The notes: a model not told the origin generated them from the letters alone. A DNA stretch of 64,000 bases from Bettongia penicillata ogilbyi (GCA_023548195.1 JAJHZJ010000416.1:868001-932000); one strand, 5' to 3'; counted from the stretch's first letter, positions 1-10,850 are shown. Made by a program: numbers and translations.

Positions 1-696
1 AAGCTTAGTACAAGGGGTATAAAACCTTGGCCAGGCAACAAACTCTGAAAATTAGAATGGACCAAACTGGAAACAATGACTTCATGGAGCAACTAGAAAT
101 GCTAAAACAATGTCAAAAGGCTGAAAAAAAATTGAAGAAAATGTAAGGTATATCACAGCAAGGAAAAAAATAGCCTTAAGAATCACCAGACTTCCTGGTC
201 CAAACAAAAACAAAAAGCCTAGAGATCCTATTTCAAGCAAACTTTAAGAAAAACAACTGTCCAGATCTCTTTGAATCAGAGGACAAAGTGAAACAGAAAA
301 AGTTCACTGGCTACGAAAGAAACCCCTAAATGAAAACTCCTAGGAGTATCATGGTCCAATTCCAGAACTTCAAAGTCAAATTAAAAAAAAATACTGCAAG
401 TAGCTGGGAAAAAAAGAATTTAAGTACCAAGGTGATACAGTTAGGATCATACATGATTTAGCAGCTGCTACCATAAAGAAGAGAAGTTAGAATATGATAT
501 TCCAAAAGACATGGGCTTTCAGATAAGAATAATTTACTCAGAAAAACTTGAGAGTCATACTACTACTGGGAAAAATTAATGAAATGAAATGAAATTTAGG
601 ATTTCCCAACATTCCTGATGGAAAGGTCAGAACTGCAGAGAAATTTTAAAGTTCAAACATAGGAGTAATGAGAAATATAAACATGTGTGTGTTCAT
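1..696 (+). mobile_element. L1/HAL1-type LINE, ORF1-derived segment (5' end outside window)
   Basis: Non-coding today (many stops). The sequence runs in the order expected of the C-terminal half of a marsupial L1/HAL1 ORF1, including a 'cccctaaatgaaaactcct' block, a 'caatttaagtaccaaggtg'-like block and a 'cattcctgatggaaaggtc' block near the ORF1 end. The element continues after a SINE insertion (1004-1179) and after a second SINE (1353-2085), so 1-2085 looks like one LINE with two later insertions. Base 1 is a HindIII site, possibly a clone boundary. Family assignment is from memory of L1 consensus sequences. Confidence 0.6.
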
Positions 697-1003
697 CCTT
701 TGCTGCCAAAGAAGACCATGCCATCAGAGAAATAATGAACATGACTTGTACTTGACTTTGCTTTGAGTGAGGGAGGGCTGTGCAGGTCACCAGCCTCATT
801 TCTCCTCCAGAGCCATCTGAATCCAGTGACCAGATATTCTTTAGAATGACTGGAAATGACCCAGGATGAGGCAATTGGGGTTGAGTGACTTGCCCAAGGT
901 CACACACAGCTAGTGAATGTCAGGTGTCTGAGGTAAGATTTGAACTCAGGTCCTCCTGACTCCTGCACTGGTGCTCTATCCACTGCACCACCTACTTGCC
1001 CCA
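697..1003 (-). mobile_element. tRNA-headed SINE with 'gaggagaaatgaggctgg' tail, full length
   Basis: On the minus strand it begins with a tRNA-like head (gggcaagtaggtggtgcag, then a B-box-like gagttcaaatc) and runs through 'gtgaccttgggcaagtcac' to a tail containing 'gatggctctggaggag' and a CA-rich end (gaacacacacatg). It interrupts the LINE on both sides. Confidence 0.75.
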
Positions 1004-1179
1004 GTAAACATGAATGAACAATGACAAAGGACTAAATGAGGATAAAATGCCTACGTTCAAATATTGTAGGGAGATGAAAAATGTGACCCCTTTGAACTCA
1101 ATCATTGTTAGAATTCTTAGTCGGAGTACTATTAGACAAAGCTTGGGAGTGATTCCATTGTGTTTTGATGATCTTGTCC
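1004..1179 (+). mobile_element. L1/HAL1-type LINE, continuation
   Basis: Resumes the LINE of 1-696 with the stretch expected just after ORF1 ('agggagatgaaaaatgtgac', 'gcttgggagtga'). Confidence 0.45.
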
Positions 1180-1352
1180 TGATCTATATACTGCCACTGG
1201 GATCCAGATGACTCAGAGAAGAGAGTGAGCCTGGTAACTTTGTACGAGCCTCTGGCCCTCCTTCACTTAAATCCAATTCACTTGCTAGTCATGACATCAA
1301 CTTCCTGACATCATGGTCCTCTTTGAGAACAGGACACACAATAGCAACAAAA
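1180..1352 (+). mobile_element. SINE tail fragment (gaggagaaagtgaggctgg type)
   Basis: 5'-truncated copy of the SINE family seen at 697-1003. It carries 'tcctgatctatatactgcc', 'cctgacatcatggtcctctt' and an A-rich end (agcaacaaaaaa). Confidence 0.7.
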
Positions 1353-2085
1353 AAATGCACCAAGATTGGAAAGGGAGGGGAATAGGAACACTGTGGTAGA
1401 GAGTGGGGAGACGGGAGTAGGGAGATTAGGGACAAAGATCTTACATAATCAGGCTGTACAAGTAGACAGTTACACAAACAAGGAGGAGAGGGTTGGAGGA
1501 GCGGCTGACATCTAAATCTCATTCTCATCTGAACTGATTGGAAGAAGGAAGAATATGTGTGCACATACCGGCGCACAGAGAGTTGGGTACAGAAATACAT
1601 TTCACTCCATAGGGAAATAGGAAGGAAAGGGAAGGGGAAATTAGAAGGAGAGTATATTAAGGGAAAGATTAGTCCCCTAAGCAAAGCAAACCCTAAGAAT
1701 GCACAAAAATATTTATAGCCCTTTTTGAGATGGCAAATTATTAGAATCTGAGGAGTGCCCATAAATTGGGGAATGAGCAAGTTATGGTATATGAATGTGA
1801 TAGAATAATATTGTGCTGAACTCTTATCAGCATAATGACCAACCAGGGTTCCAGAGGACAAATGATGAAACATCTACCCACTTCCTGATAGAGAGTTAAA
1901 GGACTTAGTGCAGAATGAAACTAATATTTTTAAAAAAATGATCAATATGAACATCTGTTTTGATTGTCTATACATGACTGTAATGGGTTTTGCTTCTTAT
2001 GTGTTCACAATGTGTATGAGGGTAGGGGATTAGGATGGAAGGGTGAGGTGGAGGCTTATTAAAACAAAATATTTTTAAAATTAAA
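1353..2085 (+). mobile_element. L1/HAL1-type LINE, 3' region
   Basis: Third piece of the LINE from base 1. It passes through an A/G-rich stretch and then the marsupial L1 3' signature ('tttatagccctttttgagat', 'aaattggggaatgagcaag', 'gttatggtatatgaatgtga') and ends A-rich near 2085. No open frame remains. Confidence 0.6.
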
Positions 2086-2345
2086 ACATAGGAAAGTAGA
2101 ATCACAGAAGCAACATATACAATGCCTACAACATTAAAATGGAAAATAAAAAAAAAACAAAACAAAGAATGAAACTGGGTTATTATAATGACCAAATCTG
2201 ATCATAAAGAAAAAGGGAAAATGTGCTTCCCATCCTTGGAGATTGGCGAGGATTAAGGTTGTGTAATGTTTTAGATGCTATCATATTTAGTTGATTTGTT
2301 GTTTCATTTTGTGGAACTTTTTTTTCCTTTCTCTGTGTTTGCAGT
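2086..2345. repeat. Probable old interspersed repeat, AT-rich
   Basis: Contains 'gaagcaacatatacaatg' and an A-rich run followed by a T-rich end. The style recalls dispersed marsupial repeats, but I cannot name the family. Confidence 0.3.
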
Positions 2346-3474
2346 GAAGTGACCAATCAGGGAAGTATCAAAGAATTGCTGTGCAATAGTGAGGGCCCAG
2401 TTAAAATCACTTAACATATTGCAGTGGATCCATTAGGACAGTTGTGTGACTTTCTCCAGCACCGTTCGGCAGCTTAAGAGTAGGTATGGAAGATGGAAGA
2501 TGGAGGATGGCAGATATTACCTAACACTGAAAGGTGACAAATCTTGAGTGGTGATAGATCAAAGAGATAACAAATTCAAGGACAGAAGACAATGACAACC
2601 CTAAGAATATTGTTAAAGAATTAACACCCTCTGAGCAGAATGTTTTGGTCTCAGAAACTCTGGAGCTCTGGATATGCAGCAAACCTTGGGCTGGAAACAC
2701 CCATTCTCAGCATCTAGTCTCCCACCAGGTTAGAAAAAGACGTAAAAATGCAAAAGAATGAAGCTAGGACTGAGAGGTCTGGGGATTCCAGGCTCAGGCT
2801 CATCTGAGCCACCCTAGACTGAAACTGCCACATGCTTCTATAATACTTCACTGTCATGCCTCCTGATTAGGGTTGGGGAAAGAGAGAAAGAGATCTCCTT
2901 TCCCACTGCTGTACTCTGGTCAGCAAATCCCAAGGAAAAATGGATTTTTAAAAAATGGTATGAAGCTGTTTTCTAGTTCATTCTTAGAGATCACAAAAGT
3001 CTGTTTTCCCCATAAATACTCCTTCCCCTTCACGCAGTTACAGTCACCAAACATCTTCAAGGTAGCCCCATTCCTGAGGACCAGTTCTTTTGAGTTCATT
3101 GTATTCTCTCAGCAAAGGGTCAGTCGTGCCAGGACTCAAATCTAGTCTGTTTCATGGAAAGCAGACCCTTCTAACAAAGGTCCATACCCCTTATTCTCAT
3201 TAAGTTGATTAGAGGACTCAGTCATTTAGTCAAGAGTTCTGCTGGTTGTCTCTGCTACGGTTCAGTAATTTAGGACAGAGGACCTTACAAGGAAGATCCT
3301 TTGCCTATAAACAGTTACCTGATGCCCTAATTTAATATATTATTGAGCAGCTTGGTAACTAATTGGGTCGGTATGCCACCACCTTTTATGTTCAAAGTTA
3401 ATTTTCCATTGTAATGAAGGAAGTTCTGTCTTCTTCTTAGAGGTCATTTCTACTTTTTCCTAGGTTCATAGGAC
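2346..3474. other. No recognised gene or repeat
   Basis: About 1.1 kb without a convincing open frame, splice-flanked exon or repeat signature. A short tandem-like 'ggaagatggaagatggagga' run lies near 2488. Confidence 0.5.
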
Positions 3475-3545
3475 TTAGAGCTGGAAGAGACCTTAGACAT
3501 CATGTAGTTTAATCCCTTTATTTTACAAATATTGTGATAAATCTG
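3475..3545 (+). repeat. MIR/THER-type fragment
   Basis: Matches the block 'agagctggaagagacctta...catttagtttaatccc' typical of old MIR/THER-like repeats. Confidence 0.5.
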
Positions 3546-4060
3546 CAATTAAGGGAAAGTAAGGCATGAAAGTTCAAGCACAATCTATTTATTGGTAAGG
3601 CTAGTAATGGAAGTCAATGGCCCCTCAGTGACCAGAGGCACACCTAACAATCAGAGCCTCCTTTTATACAGTTTGGTTCCATTACATAATGTCCATTACA
3701 TAATGTCAACAGTTGCCAACTAAACTAGGACTGTCATTGGTCCCTAATTATGCTAACTTGCGAAAGGGGTCTTCCAGATCCCACAGTAACAGGAACACAG
3801 AATTAGTCAGTATCCTTGGAAAGTCCCCCACCCCACACTCCCCGGTATTCCATATACCTAGTGCTAGGAAAAAACATCCCGTGACCAGGTTGAATCATCC
3901 TTCATTCATCTTCTTTATCTCCTTTAAATGGCAGGTTCACTTAGAGTAACAAAAATAATCTCCTTTAATACTGACAAGGCCTATGTAAAATAGTTCTAAA
4001 TCAAAGTCTTTAGAAATTGGTTACAATTGTCTTTCCTGAGATTAATAAAACTTTTAAATA
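3546..4060 (-). mobile_element. Possible old LTR (retrovirus-like), minus orientation
   Basis: A 'tctatttattggtaagg' block (AATAAA in reverse) at one end and mid-GC sequence unlike the LINE/SINE families. Boundaries and TG...CA termini were not established. Weak call. Confidence 0.2.
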
Positions 4061-4084
4061 CTAATCAATCAGTAATCAATTTCA

Positions 4085-4245
4085 CAGGTGACTGAAACTG
4101 AGGCTCCGAAAAGAGAAATGACTTGACCAGCATCACAAATATAGCCAGCAACAGAACACAGGTTGATAAGAACACTACATTTAGACTCAGGTCCATTGAT
4201 TCCAAATGTAAAGTTCTTATTACAGTATGCTGCCTCTCCTATATT
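4085..4245 (-). repeat. MIR-type SINE remnant
   Basis: Minus-strand MIR core: 'gactgaaactgaggctccg', 'aaatgacttgaccagcatc', then 'ttcttattacagtatgctgc'. Confidence 0.55.
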
Positions 4246-4320
4246 TTTCTGGTGAGGGAGAGGAAGTGATTTATTTGAGGTCACACAGAACAGAATCCTT
4301 AGTAGTAAGAATATTGTAGA

Positions 4321-5100
4321 TTTAGAAAATTTTATGCTATCCAGAATGCTACACTGGCCTTTTTTTCTTGTTCCAGCTTAACTAACCTCAGTGGCAGGCT
4401 ATAGTTTCTTCCAGGGATCTGACCATACCCCTCCGCTTGTAGTGCTTCTCCCCTATAGAGGTCTCCATTTTATTAGTGGATGGAGGGGATGGGTCTTCTC
4501 TATTGTCAGTTAGGGCCATTCATGAAATTAAAGGATGCCAAAGGATAGAAACTATCATAGTAGAACTTGCCTAGCTTACCAGTATCTGTCCTACTCTATT
4601 TGTAGTCATTCTGGGACTTCAAGAAGGTTTCATAAAAGGATCAGACCAGTTAGTGAATATTTAAAGAACAAGGTTTTTATTACAGTGTATTTTACTTGTT
4701 ACAAGGGAAGGTTTAGGGAGACATTGTGGGGAGGGCTAATAAGTCGACAAACAAGGCATATTGGACAGGATAACTTCAATGGAGCATCAGTTAATATTAT
4801 CAGCTAATATCAGATATGCTAATATCGGCAACCAGAACAATTCTGATGCCTGGAGAGGAGTAGGGAGGAGACCTCAACTAGAAACTTTGATACTCAAGGT
4901 CCCTCAGTGAGAGAAATCCTAGGATATTGACCCATAGTGAGGAGATAGCCTTGGCTGTCTGTAACACTAATTACAGAGTTAAAGATCTTCCCCACCCATT
5001 GATGGGCCTGCCCATTTAGGGAAGCTAGATTAGGGGAGGCCACCTTGGTTAATTTTCTAATGAGGCACTGTTTCTCAAGGGTTGTGATGTCCTCTGGCTC
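4321..5100. other. Unassigned; possible second minus-strand LTR within 4630-5100
   Basis: 'caaggtttttattacagtg' near 4670 contains a reverse AATAAA, and the following purine-rich block recalls LTR sequence. No gene seen. The repeat call is speculative. Confidence 0.2.
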
Positions 5101-5465
5101 TGAAAAGTGCCTCGGAGGTGAGGTTTTACTTTGGGGTTTACTCATTGGAAGTGTTTGTTTGGCCAGAGGAGACTCTGGGCAGCTGCTAAAGAGCCCCTCC
5201 CCCCTTTAAAAACCCAGATGTTGATGCTTCTCTCTCTGGTAACAATGTGTGTATTACTCATGGTCAGACAGTTGGAAGCTCTGTCTGTTGATCTTTGTTT
5301 CCCTATTTGTATTTTCTCTGAAGTTCAGAGTACTGACTTATTCCCCTTGAACTAAGTGAACGATATATGTGCTTGATTAAAGTGATTGCTGACCCCTCAA
5401 AAGTTGTTTTCCTTTTAGAAAAGCAGATCAAAGAACCTGTGCTAGCAGGCCTTGCTGTGTATATC
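5101..5465 (+). mobile_element. Possible solo LTR, plus orientation
   Basis: Shows an LTR-like order: a TATA-like tttaaaaa at 5205, a polyadenylation-like gattaaag near 5376 and downstream T-rich sequence ending 'ttgttttccttttagaaaag'. No paired LTR or internal region was found. It could also be ordinary intergenic sequence. Confidence 0.3.
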
Positions 5466-5780
5466 AGTACGTACCTTGCTGATACACTGTCCTAAAGCTA
5501 CTGCTGGGGAGAATGCTGCTACCCAAGGAAATGACAAGGTAGGCCACCATCAGGGTGTTCACCTATATTTGTACACCAGCCTTCATCCTTATTGTTCCAA
5601 GGGTGGTTTTTGTGTAAGCTATTAATTGATTGCACAATAATAGGTCCTTGCCCTGCCTAAGTACCACTTAATGGTTATTTTTTGGGCCTTCTTGGCTCAG
5701 AGTAAAATGTCAGTAGGAACTGTTTCTCTTTTGGCCAACAACCCTGATTGTCTTCTCCTCCAAGTTTAGTATTATTATTA
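5466..5780. other. No recognised feature
   Basis: No open frame or repeat signature that I can support. Confidence 0.4.
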
Positions 5781-6112
5781 TTACTTTTTTATTAAAGAGG
5801 CCATCCCTCCACTCACTTATTAAAGAGGCTTATTTACTGAGTGGACTTTGCCTTCCTCAAAGTAAGAACTAGAAATCACCTTAGCTTAAAAAGGCCAGGG
5901 TCTCCCACTGCATCCTGGGCCATCTCCAGTCATCCTGGGCCATCTCCAGTCATCCTGATCTACATCTGGCCACTGAACCCAGATGGGTCCAGAGGAGAAA
6001 GTGAGGCTGGTGACTTTACACAGTGCTCCCTTCCTCAGATGAAATTGCAAGTCATGTCATCATCAACCTGATGTCATGGACTTCTTTGAGAATGAAGGAT
6101 AAACCACACAAT
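5781..6112 (+). mobile_element. SINE of the gaggagaaagtgaggctgg type, extended copy
   Basis: Contains 'aaaaaggccagggtctccc', 'ggccatctccagtcatcc', 'gaggagaaagtgaggctgg' and 'gatgtcatggacttctttga', ending in a CA-rich end. The 20-bp block 'catcctgggccatctccagt' is present twice in tandem (about 5912-5951). Confidence 0.7.
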
Positions 6113-6780
6113 TCATTGTTGGGTCTTCAGCTTCCACAGAGACTCTGGTCTATAACTCACCTCCAACTCCACAACATGACCAATGATCCCTTTACCCTGG
6201 GAAAGGGGGTGCTGTTAGTGGGGTGCATGGTAGTAGCAGAAGGCCGAGAGTATTTTCCTCATCTTTGAGAATCATCAGTTACCATTCATTAGACTCTGGG
6301 ACTATGGTAAGGTAAAGTGGTTGTTTAGGGCCATGCAAGGATGCAATTGTTATTTCAATTCATGAAGCCATGGTATTGAGACTCATGGAGGACCCATGAA
6401 AGCATGGAAGGGCCCTTGGAGGAGAAAGCATACACTTAGGGGCAAAGTCTCTCTTACCCCACTCCAGTTACATCTCTGGTAGTAATCAATACCGAACCAA
6501 GGAAAGGAAGAAATACTGTAGGACCTACAAGAGGAAGTGCTATGATATGGGGAGGACCATGGATGTTATAGGGAGGATTAGGATCTTGCTTATGAATGTC
6601 TGATTGGTTTCCTACCTCTGATATCACAGGCAAAGGGGGGTGGTGGGGATTACCTCATGAACAGCATCGCTCTTACACCTTATGAGAATGGGGTATGTAG
6701 GCTTCCAGCATGGAAAGTTCTAGGTATAGAAGATTTTAGAAATTTCCAGGAAAGGGCAAGGAAGCTGGGGGTGTATCTCT
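6113..6780. other. No recognised feature
   Basis: Unique-looking sequence, no credible exon. Contains a G-rich run 'aaaggggggtggtgggga' near 6635. Confidence 0.45.
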
Positions 6781-6782
6781 AG

Positions 6783-6970
6783 CAGAGGTTTTTAACCTGA
6801 GATTTGTTAATTTATTTTGTTTTCTAAACATGTTATTTACTGTATTTCAACATACTTTCCTTTAAAATCCTGTGCATTTTGTTTTATGCATTTAAAAACA
6901 TTCTGAGAAGGGTCTGTAGATTGAACCCAGAGGGGATCATGACACAAAGAAGATTAAGAATTTTTGGAGT
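6783..6970 (+). mobile_element. Non-autonomous hAT DNA transposon remnant
   Basis: Starts with 'cagaggtttttaacctgag' and ends with 'agattaagaatttttgg', decayed inverted ends of the 'gttcttaacct' type. The internal blocks 'gtatttcaacatactttcc' and 'tttatgcatttaaaaacatt' match a known mammalian MER-type hAT sequence from memory. The 8-bp duplication could not be established. Confidence 0.55.
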
Positions 6971-7127
6971 AGATTAAAGGTACCCTCTTAATAAAAGAGG
7001 CCAAGCCCCCAAAAGACCAGAAAAGGCTGTTTTTTAAAATTGTATTGACCTGACGTCATTGGCTGCCATCCTATCAGAGAAAAAGAAAATGGAACTAAAC
7101 AAAACACTCTGAATGTATAATGTTGTT

Positions 7128-7170
7128 ATAAAGAGAGAGGGAGGGAAGGAGGGAGGGAGAGAGAGTGAGA
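7128..7170. repeat. (GGGA)n/(GA)n simple repeat
   Basis: 'gagagagggagggaaggagg' and continuing GA repeats. Confidence 0.8.
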
Positions 7171-7352
7171 GAATATTGAATTTGGAACCAGAGGTCCTGG
7201 GATCTAATCTCAGTTCTGTCACTTATTACCTCTATGACCTTGGGTAAATCACACAGCTCCTCTAGGACTCAGGCTCCTCATTTTTAAAATGAAGAAACTG
7301 GGTTAGATGATCTCTAGATTCCTTCAGGCTCCACATCTACGGTCCTACGAAA
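7171..7352 (+). mobile_element. MIR/THER-type SINE
   Basis: Plus-strand order: 'gaatttggaaccagaggtcc', 'tgaccttgggtaaatcac', 'ctcctcatttttaaaatg', 'gttagatgatctctagattc'. Confidence 0.65.
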
Positions 7353-8112
7353 ATACTTCCCTAGGGACCCCTCAGTCAGCTTGATTACACCCTGAAGTAC
7401 CATCTTATCTCAGCTTGAAGGGAAGCCAATGTTAATGGCATGACAGTTAACCCTGCTTGATTCAATCTGACTGAAAGGTTTATCTTGATAACCTTCTGAG
7501 CTGAGAATTCCAAAGGCTGGGCAAGGATGCATTTGCTATGTTTGTTTTGCATTTAACTTTCTTATTTTACATCTTCAAATTTTGAGAGAAAAGATAAAAA
7601 GAAGTTGGACTAAGGGGTGGTTTTCCCTTAAGCCCTCCCTGCTTAGTAAAAGTTCAGTTGCATCCCCAAGTTAAAAATCCTTCATTCCAAGCAAAAGAAG
7701 CCCTGTATTTGTTAGCCTCTCTCTCACCATAATGTTGACCATTTTTGGTCCCTTTTTGGAGATGTTTCAGTCTCTGTTCTTTTTGAAGATGAAAAAGAAT
7801 ATGATATTCTGCATGAAGCTGTTAGCACTCTTTTTTTTTAATAAGCCCAGAATAACTTTCATGACGTTTCTTGTCCTTGTGCGTTGCTGTTCCATGATGG
7901 TAATTTGGTCGTTTTAAACCAGAGCAATGTTTCAGCAACTTCCCACATTCCTAATAACCTTGGCTCCAGCTGTCATCTGTACAGTACAGGAAGCAGGGTA
8001 GATGTTCAATAAATTAGTCATCCTTGTCATAATAAAACAATTGAAATTACTTGGTGTCTATTTAACTTAAGCATGGCTGTTGCTCCGTTGGCAAAGTTAA
8101 ATGTATTTTATC
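7353..8112. other. No recognised feature
   Basis: No gene or clear repeat. The short open frame at 7732-7917 has no splice or homology support. Confidence 0.4.
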
Positions 8113-8340
8113 TGTTGTTATTCAGTTGTTTCTGACTTTTAGTGACTTTATTTGGGGTTTTCTTGGTAAAGATACTAGAGCGGTTCGCCATTTTCTTCTC
8201 CAGCTCATTTTATAGATGAGGTAGCTGGGCAAAAGTTAAGTGACTTGTCCAGGGTCTCACAGCTCGTCTTCCTTACCCAAGGTAGATAAGTCTTCTGACT
8301 CCAAGCCCACCACTGTATCTATTGTGCTACCTAGCTGCCC
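8113..8340 (-). mobile_element. Mar1-type SINE
   Basis: On the plus strand it reads tail to head: 'gttgttattcagttgtttc', 'tttggggttttcttggtaaa', 'aagtgacttgtccagggtc', 'gctacctagctgccc'. Confidence 0.8.
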
Positions 8341-8439
8341 TATATTTTATCTACGTGGGGACAAGCACCTGGGTAATTGGATAAACTCCTCCCTTTTTAT
8401 TTAGCATCATGTAGCTCCAGCTAACGACTATGCAGAGAG

Positions 8440-8527
8440 GCAACAATGTAATGGAAGAGCTCTCGGTCTGGAGTTAGGTGTGACACCTACTAGACTCTAT
8501 CTGACACTTACTAGCTGTGTTACCTTA
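8440..8527 (+). mobile_element. MIR-tailed SINE, 5' part (split)
   Basis: Head region with 'ggtctggagttaggtg' and 'cacttactagctgtgttac'. It is interrupted by the SINE at 8528-8771 and resumes at 8783. Confidence 0.6.
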
Positions 8528-8771
8528 TTAAGTTCAGTCATTTTTCAGTTGTATCTCACTCCTTGTAACCCCATTTGGGGTTTTCTTGGTAAAGATACTG
8601 TAGAAGTTTGCCATTTCCTTTTCCAACTCAAGAAACTGAGGCAAACGGAGTTAAGTGACTTGCCCAAAGTCACACAGCTATTAAGTGTCTGATGCCAGGT
8701 TTGAACTCACAAAGAGGAGCCTTCCTGACTGCCAGACCCAACACTCTCTCCACTGCCCCATGTAACTGACA
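8528..8771 (-). mobile_element. Mar1-type SINE nested in a MIR-tailed SINE
   Basis: Reads 'ccatttggggttttcttggt', 'aagtgacttgcccaaagtc' and head remnant 'ctctctccactgcccc'. Flanked by an imperfect 11-bp duplication: gtgttacctta (8517-8527) and gtgttaactta (8772-8782). Confidence 0.8.
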
Positions 8772-8782
8772 GTGTTAACTTA

Positions 8783-8900
8783 GGAAAGTTGATTAAAACC
8801 CCTTCTAACCCTCAGTTTCTTCATCTCTGATACTGGGATGAAAATACTTGCACAGCTGTGTCCTAGGGTTGTTATGAGGGCAAATCTTAATGTTAGGAGG
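8783..8900 (+). mobile_element. MIR-tailed SINE, 3' part (split)
   Basis: Continues with 'aaccctcagtttcttcatc' and 'gggttgttatgagggcaaat', completing the element begun at 8440. Confidence 0.55.
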
Positions 8901-9002
8901 GATCAAGCTGTGATTTTTTTTTATTCTATACAATTGTATTTTAAAATAGATAGGCCACTGAATTTTGATCCAAAAGCACAACTCTCTGGCCATGTCCTTC
9001 TA

Positions 9003-9210
9003 GGAGCAGTGTGATGTGATGGAAAGATGAATGAATATCTCTGGTATCAGGGGACGTTGGTTCAAATCTCATCTCTAATTCTTGTTACCTGTGTGGGACT
9101 TTGGGTAAATCACTTATCCTTCCTGGAAATTTGTTTCAATATCTGGAAGCTGAAGAGATTAGCCTAGAGGTCTTCTAAGGTCCGTGGTACCTCTAGCTCT
9201 CTAATGTTTT
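9003..9210 (+). mobile_element. MIR/THER-type SINE
   Basis: 'gtgtgatgtgatggaaag', 'ggttcaaatctcatctc', 'ctttgggtaaatcacttatc' and 'ggtcttctaaggtccgtgg' are in MIR order. Confidence 0.6.
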
Positions 9211-9578
9211 CCTCCTTAACTTTCCATGGCTCTCTATGGCCTACCAAATAAAATAACATTCTTTAGCCCACTCACCAAAATCTGCCTCCATCTTACCTCT
9301 CCAGCCTTATTTTCTACAACTCTCATTTCTGGTTCCCTTTCAATCAAATGCATATCATTTCCCAAGCAAGGCCTGTCCTTTTATACCTCCTGTGCCCTTG
9401 TTTACCTTTCCCTTCACCTCAGACTGTTGAAATCCTCATACAGCTTTAAGACAAAGTTCAACATCCATATCTTCTGAGAAGGTTTTTCTGATCCAGATAG
9501 AAACGAGTTACCCATTCTCTCAGTTCACAGGACACTTGGCTTGTGATTCTCACTGAATCACACCCATCCTGCTTTGTA
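9211..9578 (+). mobile_element. L2 LINE, ORF2 C-terminal/3' region
   Basis: L2-like run: 'gctctctatggcctacc', 'catcttacctctccagcc', 'ttatacctcctgtgccc'. Its 3' terminus is probably the piece at 10250-10385, separated by younger insertions. Confidence 0.5.
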
Positions 9579-9579
9579 C

Positions 9580-9745
9580 TGAGAAGCAACAAGGTACACT
9601 ACCCCTAGAGTAAGGGGACATGAGTTCAAGACCTCACTGCATCACCTAACCTAATAGCTACCAGGTATATGATTTGGGACACATCATTTAACCTCCAGAG
9701 TTTGGTTTCCTCTTCTGGAAGGAATAAGAACTGGATTAGTGATTT
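9580..9745 (+). mobile_element. MIR-type SINE
   Basis: 'gacatgagttcaagacctc' then 'aacctccagagtttggtttcc'; degenerate. Confidence 0.45.
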
Positions 9746-9754
9746 TATAGATGA

Positions 9755-9931
9755 AGGAAAATCTCTCCACCAAGGCCAGTTAGAACTTTCTCTTCAACTC
9801 CTAGTCTTAGACAATAGCCTAGAGCATTAAGAGGTTAAGTGAGATGTCCAGAGTCACACAGTCAGTATGTATCAGAGGTGGGATTGTAACCTAGATCCCC
9901 CTAGTCTTGAGGCTAGCTCTCTATCCATTAG
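9755..9931 (-). mobile_element. tRNA-headed SINE, interrupted by hAT
   Basis: Minus strand: 'taagtgagatgtccagagtc', 'aggctagctctctatccat'. The remaining head ('aactatgccaaact', compare cactgtgccacct) resumes at about 10140 after the hAT insertion. Confidence 0.55.
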
Positions 9932-10139
9932 CAAAGGTGTCAACCTCACAACCAGAGGCTGCATGTGGCGTACCAAACTCCCGAGGTCAAACCACACTAA
10001 ATTGCAATTAGGAAATGTTTAATAAAATAAATAAAAACAGAATACAACATAGATAATGTTGATTTATGGTATCTAATATTTAATTTGTGGCTTCAACATG
10101 GCCCCAGGGATCCATTTCTATTTGAGTTCAATACCATGG
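9932..10139 (+). mobile_element. Non-autonomous hAT DNA transposon
   Basis: Left end 'caaaggtgtcaacctca' and right end 'tttgagttcaataccatgg' are decayed inverted copies of a caggggtgtcaaactca-type terminus. Internal 'aattgcaattaggaaatg' and 'tttaataaaataaataaa'. It divides a minus-strand SINE, so it is younger than that SINE. Confidence 0.6.
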
Positions 10140-10249
10140 AACTATGCCAAACTTCCTCTTCTGTAAACTAAATAAAATTATATCCCTGAATCTCAAGGTT
10201 AAATAAGGTGCTATATAAATGTGAGCAATAGTCACATATCTTCTTTCTT

Positions 10250-10385
10250 TTGATAGATTAAAGATCCTAGTAGGGCTGGGATCATGTCATTCAGCTTTGT
10301 ATCCCCCCTTCAGTTCTTAGGACAGACCACTGTACACAGGAGATGCTCAATGAATGTTGAATGGATTAATTAGAGAATTCTTAAG
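10250..10385 (+). mobile_element. L2 3' end
   Basis: L2 terminus: 'tagtagggctgggatcatg', 'tttgtatccccccttcag', 'gctcaatgaatgttgaatgg'. Confidence 0.6.
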
Positions 10386-10449
10386 TTTTCCTGATTTATC
10401 TATCTTTGATTTTATCTTTCCCATCCCTATCCTCCACCTCCATAATACT

Positions 10450-10850
10450 CTAGCTGGAAATAAATTGGAAAACTGAGATTCTAATCCCACCTCACCTCAA
10501 GATACTTGTTAGCTATGAGACCTTAGGAATGTTATTTTTTGTTTCTGAACTTTATTTTCCTCATGTCCAGAATGGAGGCAACAGTGATGACTACTTCATA
10601 CTTAAAGAACTCTATCATCTCACTTATTTTCATTATCGTCACCCACCCACCCAGCTCAGACCTTTCCTGGGCATTTCTGTCCACAGTGCCCCTTCTTTAA
10701 CTTTTAATGACACAGAGTTAGTATCACTAATATAGCTTATGCTGTATTACCTGATATTGTTTCTTTTCCATTTCTGTATATTTTGTCTCTTCAAGTAAAC
10801 TGTAAATTTGATGAGGGGAGGGATATTTCCTATACCTTTACACCTGGCCA
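10450..10850 (+). repeat. MIR-type remnant followed by L2-like 3' sequence
   Basis: MIR blocks at 10450-10600 ('gctatgagaccttaggaatg', 'ttttcctcatgtccagaatg'), then a weak L2-like stretch to about 10850 ('gtaaatttgatgaggggagg'). Confidence 0.4.

Noticed and set aside
3546..5465. Possible provirus bounded by LTR-like pieces
   Set aside because: The pieces are in mixed orientation, share no visible sequence, and no gag/pol/env-like frame lies between them. Kept only as weak separate LTR-like calls.
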